DNA of 64,000 nt from the NCBI GenBank assembly GCA_964276095.1, contig CAXYDR010000003.1:1178001-1242000 (forward strand). The letters run 5' to 3'. Both the position numbers and the translations under genes were made by a program. Below the pieces are notes generated by a model. That model was not told the DNA's origin and did not search any database. It saw only the letters and a program-made list of their open reading frames with translations. Below, in pieces: positions 27,485-36,481 of the stretch. The first letter of the stretch is position 1, and every line of letters begins with the position of its first letter. This stretch comes from GCA-2733415 sp964276095. Lineage in GTDB: Bacteria; Bacteroidota; Bacteroidia; Flavobacteriales; Flavobacteriaceae.

Positions 27485-30400
27485 TTGCAGTATTAAAATA
27501 TTGTTGCACCTTCTTTTTATAAATCGGCTGCAAAGGTAAGGCATGTCTGTTTAATATCTCTACTTCGTTGAAATATTGTTCTATAGCAGGTAACTTGCCT
27601 TGTGGTGAATTTATATATTCCTTAGTATTAGTGTCAGATTTTCGTTTAGAATCTTCCCCTTGTTCAAAAGCAGCTTTATCTAATTTTAATAAATCATGTT
27701 TTAATTCATTCATTTGTTTTAAAACACTTTCATGGAATCCTTTTTCAAGTAAACCATCTTCAATAGAATTCATTTTTTTAATTAAATTATTAGTATCTTT
27801 TTTAATACCAGATTTGTTTATTAAATCTTGTAATTGATTTTTTAAATCCTGTTGTTGCTTATAAATTTCATATAATTCTCCAGAACTATTTTCATCAGGA
27901 TCTCCTTCTTTTCCCTTACCAGCTCCAGATCCTTTTTCTCCGCCTTTTCCATTCTTACCAAATTTACCGTTTTCACCTTTTTTTCCATTCTCACCTTCAG
28001 AGCCACTTTCTCCTTCTTTACCCGGTTTTTTTCCTTCTCCGGGTTTCTTACCTTCACCCATCTTTTTCATTAAATCGCCTTGTTTTTTAATAATATCAGA
28101 TAATTGAAAGCTCTGACCAGATCCCCCTGGTTTACTACAGGACCCACTCCCAGGTTTCTTCATCTGGTTTAATTGATCCTGCATATTTTTTAATATCTCA
28201 CTTAATAAATTAGCTAGATTATTTGCGGATGTTAGTGCATATTGTTGATTGGATACTCCTAAATATATTTTCTGATCAGCAAAACGTTCCAATGCTTTAT
28301 TCATATTAAAGTGAACTTCGGAAATTTCATTATTAATAATTTCAGATAATTTAGGAACACGTAACGACAATGCAAATAAACTATCATCAATATGACTAAA
28401 ATGATCTTTAAGAATATATTGTTTTTTTAATTTTTCTGGAAACTCAAAATTAGAATTATTAAGTTTTTTAAAATCATCTAATAAACTTTCTTGATCAAAT
28501 GAATACGTAATTAAGTTGTCTAAAATCTGACGTAACATTTTTTCATCTTCTTCCATTTGTTCACCAGAAGATTGCTGCATTTGTTGTTGCATAGCAGCAC
28601 TCATTTCTTTCATTTTTTCTGCAGCTTTTTTCTGACTTTCTTTTGCTTTTTGCTGTTTTTGTTTATCTAATTTATCGGATGCTTTTTCTTGTTCTTTAGA
28701 AATTTCTTCTTGAGCTTCTTTTTTATCATCAAGATTCATAGGGCTGTTTAATTCCTTATTTTCTTTTTCTAGTTCTTTTAAGTCTTCTTGTATTTTTTCA
28801 AACTCTTCGTTTAATTTATCTTGAGCTTCTTTAGTATTTTTTTCATCAGACTCTTTTGATAAGTCATCTTGTTTTTTAGCAAGTTCTTCTAATTCTTTTG
28901 CAACTTTCTCAAACTTTTTAGAAATATAATAGCGTTTAGTTAATTCTAAAATTTGTTCTAAAGAGCGTTCTTGACTTTGAGTTTCCTTTGATAATTTTTC
29001 TATTTTTTCAAGTAACTCTTCGTCTTGTAATTTTTCTTGTAACTTTTTAAGTTCTTCTAATAATTTTTCGTTTTGTTTTAATTCCTTTTCCTGATCTTCT
29101 AAACGTTCTTTTAATTCTTCTTTAAAAGGATCTTCTTCAATATTTTCTTTTTGAAACTCATCTAAGTTTTTCTGTAAATCCTTATTAAATTCTTGCATCA
29201 GGTTTTCTTGTTTTTCCTGTTGCTTAAAAAATTGTTTTATTTTATTTTTATCATTCCAATTCAACTCCTTTTTTTCTTTCTGAAGCTGGTTTATTTCTTG
29301 TAATTCTTTTTCTTGTTGATTAAGCTTATCTAATGATTTGCTTAAATTATCAATGTTATTTTTCTGATTTTCTAATTGTTTTTTTTCTAATTCATCATTA
29401 GTTAATTGCTGATAATTATAAACTTCAGATTTTGATTTTTTATATTTATGAATTCTATCATTGTCAAAAACTTCAAAATAATACTCGTAAGGAATTCCTT
29501 TTTTAAGTTCTAAATTACCAGGAAAAACATAAGTAAATTGATCAAAATTTGATTTTGATATTTTAATATTTTCTTTAATTAATTTATCTGAATCAACTTC
29601 TTTATATACTAGTTGTAGTTTTGATAAACCGTAATCATCTGATACTTTCCCTAAAAAATAAACAATTTGTGAATTCGTACTATCTGCTTTGGATTGTACA
29701 TTTATTTCCGGATATTCATCTTTTACAACTTGAATTTTATATCCTAATTTTTCATAATTACTAACAACAGTATTACTGGTAGATATTTCATAATTTGTTG
29801 TTTTATAAACAGCTTGTTTATATTTAAAATTAGTAAAATCTTTATTAAAATTATAAGAAGAATCTTTAACCGAGAATATTACTTTATCAGTTGTTTTTGT
29901 ATTTAAATTCCAAGTAATACTAGTTCCTTCTGGTACAGTTATATTTCCTGTATTTTTAATAACTTCATTTTTCTTAGCAGTATGTTTCGGAAAATTTAAC
30001 TGCATTTCAAAATTCAAAATTGTAGGAACTTTAATAACAGAAATTTTATGCAACTCTGAATCAATATCATTCGCTTCTAATGAAAATTCAATTGGTTCAG
30101 TTATTTGTTTAAACTCATAACTAAATGTATTAAAATCAGTTTTGCTTAAATAATAACTTTCATCATTAAAATTAATTTTTAAATTTTCTGGAATCACTTT
30201 TCCTTTTGTAGTTACCTCTAATACAAATGATTTATTTTCAATTACTTCTAAATCTGAATTTTTAATTATAAAATGAAATGGAGTAGGAGCTATATAAGCA
30301 ACACCATGATTTACAACACGTTGGTAACTATTTTTTATATCTACTTGATTACCAGTAAATTGTATTAATAAAAAAATAAGAACTGGGATAGCAACATACT

Positions 30401-30860
30401 TTAAATATTTACTATTCCTTTTAAAATTAATAGCAACTTTAAAAGGAATAGGTGATAATTCTGCTGATTTTTGATTGATACTTGCTAATAATAACTCAGA
30501 CTGTTCGCTGTTATTTTTAAGTTGTAATAAATTAGTAAGCTTGTCATTTACTTCTGGAAAATGATTTCCTATTAACTCAGAAGCATTTTCGTGTGTAATA
30601 CCTTTTTTAAGCCCAAATAATTGAAAGAGTGGTATTCCTATAAATTTATATAGTAAAGTTAATTCTACCCCTATAAAAATCCAAAATAAAACAGTTCTGT
30701 AGGTAGTAGACAACCATAAAAAGTGTTCAATAAATACAGTTACTAACAAATACAATAACCCAATAGTAATAAATAACAAACTACCTTTTAGTAATTCATT
30801 TATATAGAATTTTTTAATAAACTGGGTTAGTTTATTAGTTATTTGTTGTGTTGAATTCAA
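27477..30860 (-). CDS. DUF4175 family large membrane-anchored coiled-coil protein
   Basis: 1127 residues. Three membrane segments lie in the first 165 residues (about 20-38, 50-75 and 150-165). A long beta-rich periplasmic-looking region (about 170-490) follows, then a very long charged coiled coil rich in Glu, Lys and Gln (about 490-770), a Met/Gln-rich stretch, and a Gly-Lys-Glu low-complexity segment (about 930-1000) with collagen-like G-x-x triplets. This is the Bacteroidota DUF4175 family, possibly structural. The stop overlaps ybeY by 8 bp, so it is in the ybeY-mnmG unit. It is the last gene before the long non-coding region. Confidence 0.87.
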   Translation of the reverse strand: MNSTQQITNKLTQFIKKFYINELLKGSLLFITIGLLYLLVTVFIEHFLWLSTTYRTVLFWIFIGVELTLLYKFIGIPLFQLFGLKKGITHENASELIGNHFPEVNDKLTNLLQLKNNSEQSELLLASINQKSAELSPIPFKVAINFKRNSKYLKYVAIPVLIFLLIQFTGNQVDIKNSYQRVVNHGVAYIAPTPFHFIIKNSDLEVIENKSFVLEVTTKGKVIPENLKINFNDESYYLSKTDFNTFSYEFKQITEPIEFSLEANDIDSELHKISVIKVPTILNFEMQLNFPKHTAKKNEVIKNTGNITVPEGTSITWNLNTKTTDKVIFSVKDSSYNFNKDFTNFKYKQAVYKTTNYEISTSNTVVSNYEKLGYKIQVVKDEYPEINVQSKADSTNSQIVYFLGKVSDDYGLSKLQLVYKEVDSDKLIKENIKISKSNFDQFTYVFPGNLELKKGIPYEYYFEVFDNDRIHKYKKSKSEVYNYQQLTNDELEKKQLENQKNNIDNLSKSLDKLNQQEKELQEINQLQKEKKELNWNDKNKIKQFFKQQEKQENLMQEFNKDLQKNLDEFQKENIEEDPFKEELKERLEDQEKELKQNEKLLEELKKLQEKLQDEELLEKIEKLSKETQSQERSLEQILELTKRYYISKKFEKVAKELEELAKKQDDLSKESDEKNTKEAQDKLNEEFEKIQEDLKELEKENKELNSPMNLDDKKEAQEEISKEQEKASDKLDKQKQQKAKESQKKAAEKMKEMSAAMQQQMQQSSGEQMEEDEKMLRQILDNLITYSFDQESLLDDFKKLNNSNFEFPEKLKKQYILKDHFSHIDDSLFALSLRVPKLSEIINNEISEVHFNMNKALERFADQKIYLGVSNQQYALTSANNLANLLSEILKNMQDQLNQMKKPGSGSCSKPGGSGQSFQLSDIIKKQGDLMKKMGEGKKPGEGKKPGKEGESGSEGENGKKGENGKFGKNGKGGEKGSGAGKGKEGDPDENSSGELYEIYKQQQDLKNQLQDLINKSGIKKDTNNLIKKMNSIEDGLLEKGFHESVLKQMNELKHDLLKLDKAAFEQGEDSKRKSDTNTKEYINSPQGKLPAIEQYFNEVEILNRHALPLQPIYKKKVQQYFNTAND

Positions 30861-31831
30861 AATTTACTTTTTTTATTTAAACCTACTGGTGGGAATAAAT
30901 TTACGACAATTATTTTTTAATAAATAAAAAAGCGTTGTTAGTACAACTTATAAGTTTTTTTATAAAATATAACTTACTTTATTTTACAATCAATTTTAAG
31001 CTTGCTTTTTTAATGCGTGACTATACTTTTACAATATAAATACCAGTAATAAATTTTTTAATGTCTAAATTATTTAGAATACAAAAGTACCTTTTTTAAA
31101 GCTTAAAGTTCTAAACACTTTTTAACATATATATATATACTTTTTTTTTTTAGATATTTTTTAAAATAGAAATAGTACTTATTATGGTCTGTTAATAGTT
31201 GCTATAAAATTATTAAAAATCTCTTGTTTTTGTGTCTTATAAAATACAATGAACAAAAAAATTGAGGTTATGAACATGTTAAATATCTGATTTAGAATAG
31301 AATTTAGTAGTTATTAAACATGTTGTTAATAACTGTAATCCACATATAATTGTTAATTGAATTATTGAAAATACCTGTTAATAACTTCAATTTTATGGTT
31401 AGCAACTTTTATGAAAATAAAGTTAAAAAATAGTGCGTAGTAATTTAATGTCACGGATTGTGAAAATATATTTAATATCAAAATTTACTTTCACAATTTA
31501 GTCTTACACTTATTAACAATTTGTAGTGAAATTAGAAGTCTTTATAGTCAAGGACTTATAAAGTAATTAACAATTTATCATTTTTGAGGAATAAGCACAG
31601 CTAATTATAGCAAATAGTAGGGGTAAGAATACTTTAAGGTACTAAAAATAAGTTAATTAACATTTGTTAATATATAATATTCGTTAATTGATACAGTATT
31701 TGCGATAAAGTGAATTATAATATTAAAAATTATCATCGGTCATTCGTCTTTCTTAAATCCTTACTTATCTTTGCGGCATTAAAATTAATAATAGACTTCC
31801 TTATTATATGGAAGTGTAAAATAAGTTATAC
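30861..31831. other. Long AT-rich non-coding region, candidate replication origin
   Basis: 971 bp with no plausible reading frame between divergent DUF4175 and gltX. TGTTAATAA occurs at 31324-31332 and 31376-31384, and its complement at 31510-31518; TGTTAATAG and TGTTAATAT lie at 31190-31198 and 31665-31673. TAATCCACA at 31336-31344 differs from the DnaA box TTATCCACA by one base. A TA run followed by a T run at 31127-31151 could be an unwinding element. parS-like sites lie 4-6 kb away around mnmG. All this fits an oriC but is not proof. Confidence 0.5.
31766..31773 (+). promoter_or_regulatory. -7 element TATCTTTG for gltX
   Basis: TATCTTTG matches TANNTTTG and lies 58 nt before the gltX ATG. 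A short hairpin (ACTTCC...GGAAGT at 31795-31815) lies in the leader. Confidence 0.5.
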
Positions 31832-33337
31832 ATGTCACAAGAAGTTAGAGTACGTTTTGCTCCAAGTCCTACAGGACCTTTACATATAGGTGGTGTTCGT
31901 ACCGCATTATTTAATTATTTATTTGCTAAAAAACACAAAGGTACTTTTGTGTTACGTATAGAGGATACTGATCAGAATAGGTATGTTGCTGGTGCAGAAC
32001 AATATATAAAAGATGCTATGGAATGGTGTGGATTTCCATATGAAGAAGGACCAGGTAAGGAAGGTAAATTCGGACCCTATAAACAAAGTGAACGTAAACA
32101 TATATATAAGGACTATTGTGATAAGCTTATAGCGAGTGGAAATGCGTATTATGCATTTGATTCTGTAGAAAGTTTAGATTCACTAAGAACTGTTTGTGAA
32201 GCTGAAAAGAAAACGTTTATTTACAATTGGCATAATCGTTTAGAATTAGATAATTCGTTAGTACTTTCCAAAGAAGAAGTTGAGAAACGTATTAAAAATG
32301 GAGATAAATATGTAGTTCGTTTTAAGTCCCCACAAGATGAAATTTTGATTTTACAAGATGAAATTCGTGGTGAAATTAAAATAGATACAAATGTATTAGA
32401 TGATAAAATTCTATTTAAAAGCGATGGAATGCCAACATATCATTTAGCAAATATAGTAGATGATCATTTAATGGAAATTAGCCATGTAATACGTGGAGAA
32501 GAATGGTTACCATCAATGGCATTGCACATATTATTATATAAAGCCTATGGTTGGGATGCACCAAAATTTGCCCATTTACCATTGATTTTAAAACCAACAG
32601 GTAAAGGAAAATTAAGTAAACGTGACGGTGATAAAGGAGGTTTCCCTGTATTTCCGTTAGAATATAAAACTGAAGATTCTATTTCAAGAGGATTTAAAGA
32701 AGATGGATATTTACCAGAAGCTGTAGTAAACTTTTTAGCATTTTTAGGATGGAATCCTGGTACTGAACAAGAGTTATTTACTTTAGAAGAATTAGTAGAA
32801 AGTTTCGATTTAAAAAGAGTAAATAAATCTGGTGCAAAATTTGATCCTGATAAAGCAAAGTGGTTTAATCAACAGTATTTTGTAAAGCAAAATGATGCTA
32901 CTATTGCTGAACAATTTGAAAGTATAGTTACTAGTAAAGCAACTGGATCTTATTCAAATGAATATATTACTAAAGTAGTTTCATTAGTAAAAGAACGTGC
33001 TGTTTTTGTAAATGATTTATGGTATTTAAGTAACTTCTTTTTTGAAGCACCTACAGAATATGATGCAAAGGCATTTAAGAAAGCGATAAAAGAAGACACA
33101 ACTGTTTTAATGCAAGAATTAATAACTGTTATAAATGGTATTGAAGATTTTTCTACCGAAAATACACAGACAGTAGTTAAAGGATGGATAACAGCTAAAG
33201 AAATTGGTTTTGGAAAAGTGATGCAACCCCTACGTTTAAGTTTAGTAGGCGCTATGAAAGGACCAGATGTATTTGATATTATGACTTTACTTGGTAAGGA
33301 AGAAAGTATGAATAGGATAAAAGCAATACTTAAATAA
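31832..33337 (+). CDS. gltX: Glutamate--tRNA ligase
   Basis: 501 residues, normal. PSPTGPLHIGG carries the HIGH-type motif (about 9-19), and KLSKRDGDKGG carries the KMSKS-type motif (about residue 260). The C-terminal helical anticodon-binding domain ends the protein. It charges tRNA-Glu in the cytosol. It reads away from the candidate origin and is followed by a strong terminator. Confidence 0.96.
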   Translation: MSQEVRVRFAPSPTGPLHIGGVRTALFNYLFAKKHKGTFVLRIEDTDQNRYVAGAEQYIKDAMEWCGFPYEEGPGKEGKFGPYKQSERKHIYKDYCDKLIASGNAYYAFDSVESLDSLRTVCEAEKKTFIYNWHNRLELDNSLVLSKEEVEKRIKNGDKYVVRFKSPQDEILILQDEIRGEIKIDTNVLDDKILFKSDGMPTYHLANIVDDHLMEISHVIRGEEWLPSMALHILLYKAYGWDAPKFAHLPLILKPTGKGKLSKRDGDKGGFPVFPLEYKTEDSISRGFKEDGYLPEAVVNFLAFLGWNPGTEQELFTLEELVESFDLKRVNKSGAKFDPDKAKWFNQQYFVKQNDATIAEQFESIVTSKATGSYSNEYITKVVSLVKERAVFVNDLWYLSNFFFEAPTEYDAKAFKKAIKEDTTVLMQELITVINGIEDFSTENTQTVVKGWITAKEIGFGKVMQPLRLSLVGAMKGPDVFDIMTLLGKEESMNRIKAILK

Positions 33338-33360
33338 AAGTATCATTTATATTTAAATAA

Positions 33361-33387
33361 AAAAGCCACTACTAGTAGTGGCTTTTT
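33361..33387. terminator. Bidirectional terminator after gltX
   Basis: AAAAGCCACTACT and its exact complement form a 26-bp palindrome followed by a T run, between the convergent gltX and the secreted-protein gene. Confidence 0.85.
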
Positions 33388-33395
33388 TATGGTAT

Positions 33396-33962
33396 TTAAT
33401 TAGAACAACTTGAATTATATTTTTTAGTTATTTCAGGCATATCATTATAATGTAATTCTTTATTTTTTACAGTTAATGATAGGTTATCACAATCTGAAAT
33501 ATATTTTGAGACTCTTTTATAAAATGGAGTAACTAAACTTCCAGGCAATATTTTTAAAGCTTTTTCTTTTCCTTTTATATGAAGATAATATACTTGTTGT
33601 CCATATCCCGTTTGATAAGTTCCGTGAACATCTTTCCCACTACCATATACATGAAAATAAGTAATATATAAAGATGCTTTTCCTGAAACAATTTCACCAG
33701 ATAATGAATTTTCAGGAACACCTTTAATTTTTCGGTATGTATATTCAATAGTACCATTTTCATCTCTATCAATTACTTTTGATACTACTTTACTAGTATA
33801 GTTTTTATTTTTTTTCCCAATTTTAAAAGTAACTTTTCCTTTAAGTATGGATTTTACAGTACCATTTAATACTTTACCATTTTTTAAATGTAATTGATCC
33901 TGACTATAACTAGAAGTGATAAATAAAAGACAAACAATATTGAATAAATATTTTAATTTCAT
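33396..33962 (-). CDS. Secreted protein of unknown function
   Basis: 188 residues with a signal peptide (cut after ITSSYSQ, about residue 21). The mature part is basic and beta-rich with a GKVLNGTVKSILKGKVTFKI segment and paired cysteines near the end (SDCDNLS and NSSCSN). No known domain is recognised. It lies 24 bp downstream of the outer-membrane beta-barrel gene and is probably cotranscribed with it, which suggests an envelope role. Confidence 0.65.
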   Translation of the reverse strand: MKLKYLFNIVCLLFITSSYSQDQLHLKNGKVLNGTVKSILKGKVTFKIGKKNKNYTSKVVSKVIDRDENGTIEYTYRKIKGVPENSLSGEIVSGKASLYITYFHVYGSGKDVHGTYQTGYGQQVYYLHIKGKEKALKILPGSLVTPFYKRVSKYISDCDNLSLTVKNKELHYNDMPEITKKYNSSCSN

Positions 33963-33986
33963 GCTTATAAGTTTTTATATAATTAA

Positions 33987-34676
33987 TTAAAAATAAAACA
34001 ACACTCCAAATTGAAACATACTAATATGTCCTTTAAAACTTTGAGTATTTCCTTCTGTTTTATTTAATTTTTTAAGAATATTATTAAAACCATATTGGTA
34101 ATGACCAAATACTCTAAAACGTTCTACTCCAATTGATAAACCAGCAAGTCCATTTATATTTATACCATTAATATCAGTTAATTCTTTTGCAGTCAGAGTT
34201 GTTTTATCAATTATAAACTCTTCTTGAGCTTTATCAGAAAGTTTCATTTTACTATTCACTTGTAAAACAGGTCCAAACTCTGCAGTTAATTTAAATTTTG
34301 ATCGCATATTTCTGTTATTACCAATGATTTTATAACCAAATAATAACTGCACTTGAGCGTTTAATAATCCATAATCAATAGCAACAGGAGTAGTAGTACC
34401 TAATTCTGTTCCCTGAATTTCTAAATTGTTATTAGATAAATTAATACCAAACTGAATATCCATGTTGTTATAGAAGTCTCCTCTAGTAGCAAATCCACCA
34501 ATAAATCCAATTCCGGGAGTAGTAATAAAATTACTAGTTTGAATATCAAACTGAGTAGCTGCTAATTTTAAACCAAACATATTATGTTTTCCTTGTCCTC
34601 CTCTTCCTTGTGCATGCAAGTTAAAACTACTTGTAAGTAAGAATAAAACTATAATTGTTGTAAAAATATTTTTCAT
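33987..34676 (-). CDS. Outer membrane beta-barrel protein (PorT-like family)
   Basis: 229 residues. A signal peptide (LHAQ, about residue 22) is followed by GRGGQGKHNMFGLKLAATQFD and amphipathic strands ending in MFQFGVLFYF with a C-terminal aromatic residue, the usual end of a barrel strand. It fits an 8-stranded barrel of the size common in Bacteroidota. The PorT label is a resemblance in fold and size; true PorT function is not claimed. It is upstream of the secreted-protein gene and divergent from the SPFH gene. Confidence 0.72.
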   Translation of the reverse strand: MKNIFTTIIVLFLLTSSFNLHAQGRGGQGKHNMFGLKLAATQFDIQTSNFITTPGIGFIGGFATRGDFYNNMDIQFGINLSNNNLEIQGTELGTTTPVAIDYGLLNAQVQLLFGYKIIGNNRNMRSKFKLTAEFGPVLQVNSKMKLSDKAQEEFIIDKTTLTAKELTDINGININGLAGLSIGVERFRVFGHYQYGFNNILKKLNKTEGNTQSFKGHISMFQFGVLFYF

Positions 34677-34755
34677 AAGTTGTAACTTTAAGCGGCAAAT
34701 GTAGACTTATTTTGTACAATTCAGAACTTTAACTAACTAATAAAACAATGTAATT

Positions 34756-35688
34756 ATGGCAATTTTCTTTGGCTTAATAGCCTTTTTTGGATTTATAATC
34801 CTATTTTCTTCTTTTTTTACTGTCAAACAGCAAACAGCAGCAATTGTAGAGCGTTTTGGTAAATTTCAAAGTATTCGCCAGTCTGGACTACAATTAAAAA
34901 TTCCTTTAGTAGATAGAATTCCTGGTAGGTTGAGTTTAAAAATTCAACAATTAGATGTAATGATTGAAACTAAAACTAAAGATGATGTATTTGTAAAATT
35001 AAAAGTATCTGTACAGTATAAAGTAATAAAAGAGAAGGTAGGAGATGCTTTTTATAAACTAGATTATCCACACGATCAAATTACTTCATATGTATTTGAT
35101 GTAGTACGTGCCGAAGTACCAAAAATGATTTTAGATGATGTATTTTTAAGAAAAGATGATATTGCAATAGCAGTAAAGCGCGAATTAAACGAAGCAATGC
35201 TTGATTACGGATATGATATCATTAAAACATTAGTTACTGATATTGATCCTGATGCACAAGTAAAAGAGGCAATGAATCGTATTAATGCTGCAGATAGAGA
35301 AAAAACTGCCGCACAATATGAAGGAGATGCACAACGTATTTTAATTGTAGAGAAAGCAAAAGCAGAAGCAGAAAGCAAACGTTTACAAGGTCAAGGTATC
35401 GCAGATCAGCGTAGAGAAATTGCTCGTGGTTTGGAAGAATCAGTAGATGTATTAAATAGGGTAGGAATTAACTCACAAGAAGCATCAGCTTTAATAGTTG
35501 TTACTCAACATTATGATACATTGCAATCTATTGGTGCAGAAACTAATAGTAATTTAATTTTATTACCAAATTCACCTCAAGCAGGATCTAATATGTTAAA
35601 TGATATGGTAGCAAGTTTTTCCGCAAGTAATGAAATAGGGGAAGCTATGAAACAAGCTAAATTAAATAAGAAAAATTCAGATAACTAA
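34756..35688 (+). CDS. SPFH/Band 7 domain protein (slipin-like)
   Basis: 310 residues. One N-terminal membrane segment (about 2-20) is followed by the SPFH/Band 7 domain (QTAAIVERFGKFQSIRQSG, about 28-190) and a coiled coil rich in Ala and Glu (EKAKAEAESKRLQGQG, about 190-240). Such proteins form ring-like oligomers at membrane microdomains and often support proteases or transport. No NfeD partner gene is next door. It ends 12 bp before the YceI gene, so the two may be cotranscribed. Confidence 0.87.
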   Translation: MAIFFGLIAFFGFIILFSSFFTVKQQTAAIVERFGKFQSIRQSGLQLKIPLVDRIPGRLSLKIQQLDVMIETKTKDDVFVKLKVSVQYKVIKEKVGDAFYKLDYPHDQITSYVFDVVRAEVPKMILDDVFLRKDDIAIAVKRELNEAMLDYGYDIIKTLVTDIDPDAQVKEAMNRINAADREKTAAQYEGDAQRILIVEKAKAEAESKRLQGQGIADQRREIARGLEESVDVLNRVGINSQEASALIVVTQHYDTLQSIGAETNSNLILLPNSPQAGSNMLNDMVASFSASNEIGEAMKQAKLNKKNSDN

Positions 35689-35700
35689 AACCAATATAAG

Positions 35701-36357
35701 ATGAAAAAAGTAATCATTTCATTATTTGTATTAGCTGTAACATTTACAGCTTGTAAGGATAGTGGTAAGAAAGTAGAAACTAAAGAAGCTCAAGAAGTAG
35801 AAATAGTAAAGGAAGTAGCAACAGTTACCTATGCTACTGTAAAAGATGGAAGTAATTTGAAATGGAGAGCTTCTCATTTAGGAGGAACAGGTGCTCGTTT
35901 TGGAAAAATTAAAATCCAAAGAGGAAAAGTATTACTAAATAATAATAAAGTAACTAACGCAAAATTTATTATAGACTTAGGATCTCTAACAGTAGAAAAT
36001 TTTGATGATGCTGAGCAAAAAGGAAAACTAGAAGGACATTTAAAAAGTGCTGATTTTTTCAATATTGAAAAATTCCCAACTTCTGGATTTCAAATAACTA
36101 AAATTGAAGAAAACAAAGGAGACTATAATTCAATAATTACAGGAAACTTAAAAATTTTAGAAATAACAAAAAGTATTTCTTTTAATGCTAATATAAACGT
36201 TACTGATAATTCTGTTAATATTAGCTCTGAGGATTTTTCAGTTAACAGACAAGATTGGGGATTAAGTTACCATACAGAAGGTGAAGCAGGAGTTCCAAAA
36301 GATTTCCTTATTGCTGATAAAGTAGGTTTTACTATTGATGTAACAGTTAATAAATAG
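35701..36357 (+). CDS. YceI family lipoprotein
   Basis: 218 residues. The signal ends in TFTAC (Cys18), a lipobox, so it is a lipoprotein rather than the free periplasmic form. The YceI lipocalin-like barrel follows (about 45-218): HLGGTGARFGKIKIQRG, DLGSLTVENFDDAEQKGKLEGHLKS-type text and a C-terminal VGFTIDVTVNK strand. YceI proteins bind polyisoprenoid or other lipids in the periplasm and are often stress induced. It is downstream of the SPFH gene by 12 bp, with a terminator after. Confidence 0.88.
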   Translation: MKKVIISLFVLAVTFTACKDSGKKVETKEAQEVEIVKEVATVTYATVKDGSNLKWRASHLGGTGARFGKIKIQRGKVLLNNNKVTNAKFIIDLGSLTVENFDDAEQKGKLEGHLKSADFFNIEKFPTSGFQITKIEENKGDYNSIITGNLKILEITKSISFNANINVTDNSVNISSEDFSVNRQDWGLSYHTEGEAGVPKDFLIADKVGFTIDVTVNK

Positions 36358-36380
36358 ATTTAATTTTTATTATTTAGATG

Positions 36381-36411
36381 AACTCGAAACATAATTGTTT
36401 CGAGTTTTTTT
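36381..36411 (+). terminator. Terminator after the YceI gene
   Basis: Stem AACTCGAAAC/GTTTCGAGTT with a 6-nt loop and a T run, 24 bp after the stop. Confidence 0.85.
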
Positions 36412-36481
36412 ATACCCTAAAGTTTATAATAGTACCTTTGTTTTAAATAATAAAAAGGAACTATAACATCGTATAATAAAA

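Noticed and set aside
27842..28057. Lys-rich 71-residue minus-strand frame within DUF4175
   Set aside because: Alternative phase of the low-complexity segment; only the DUF4175 frame has a coherent protein.
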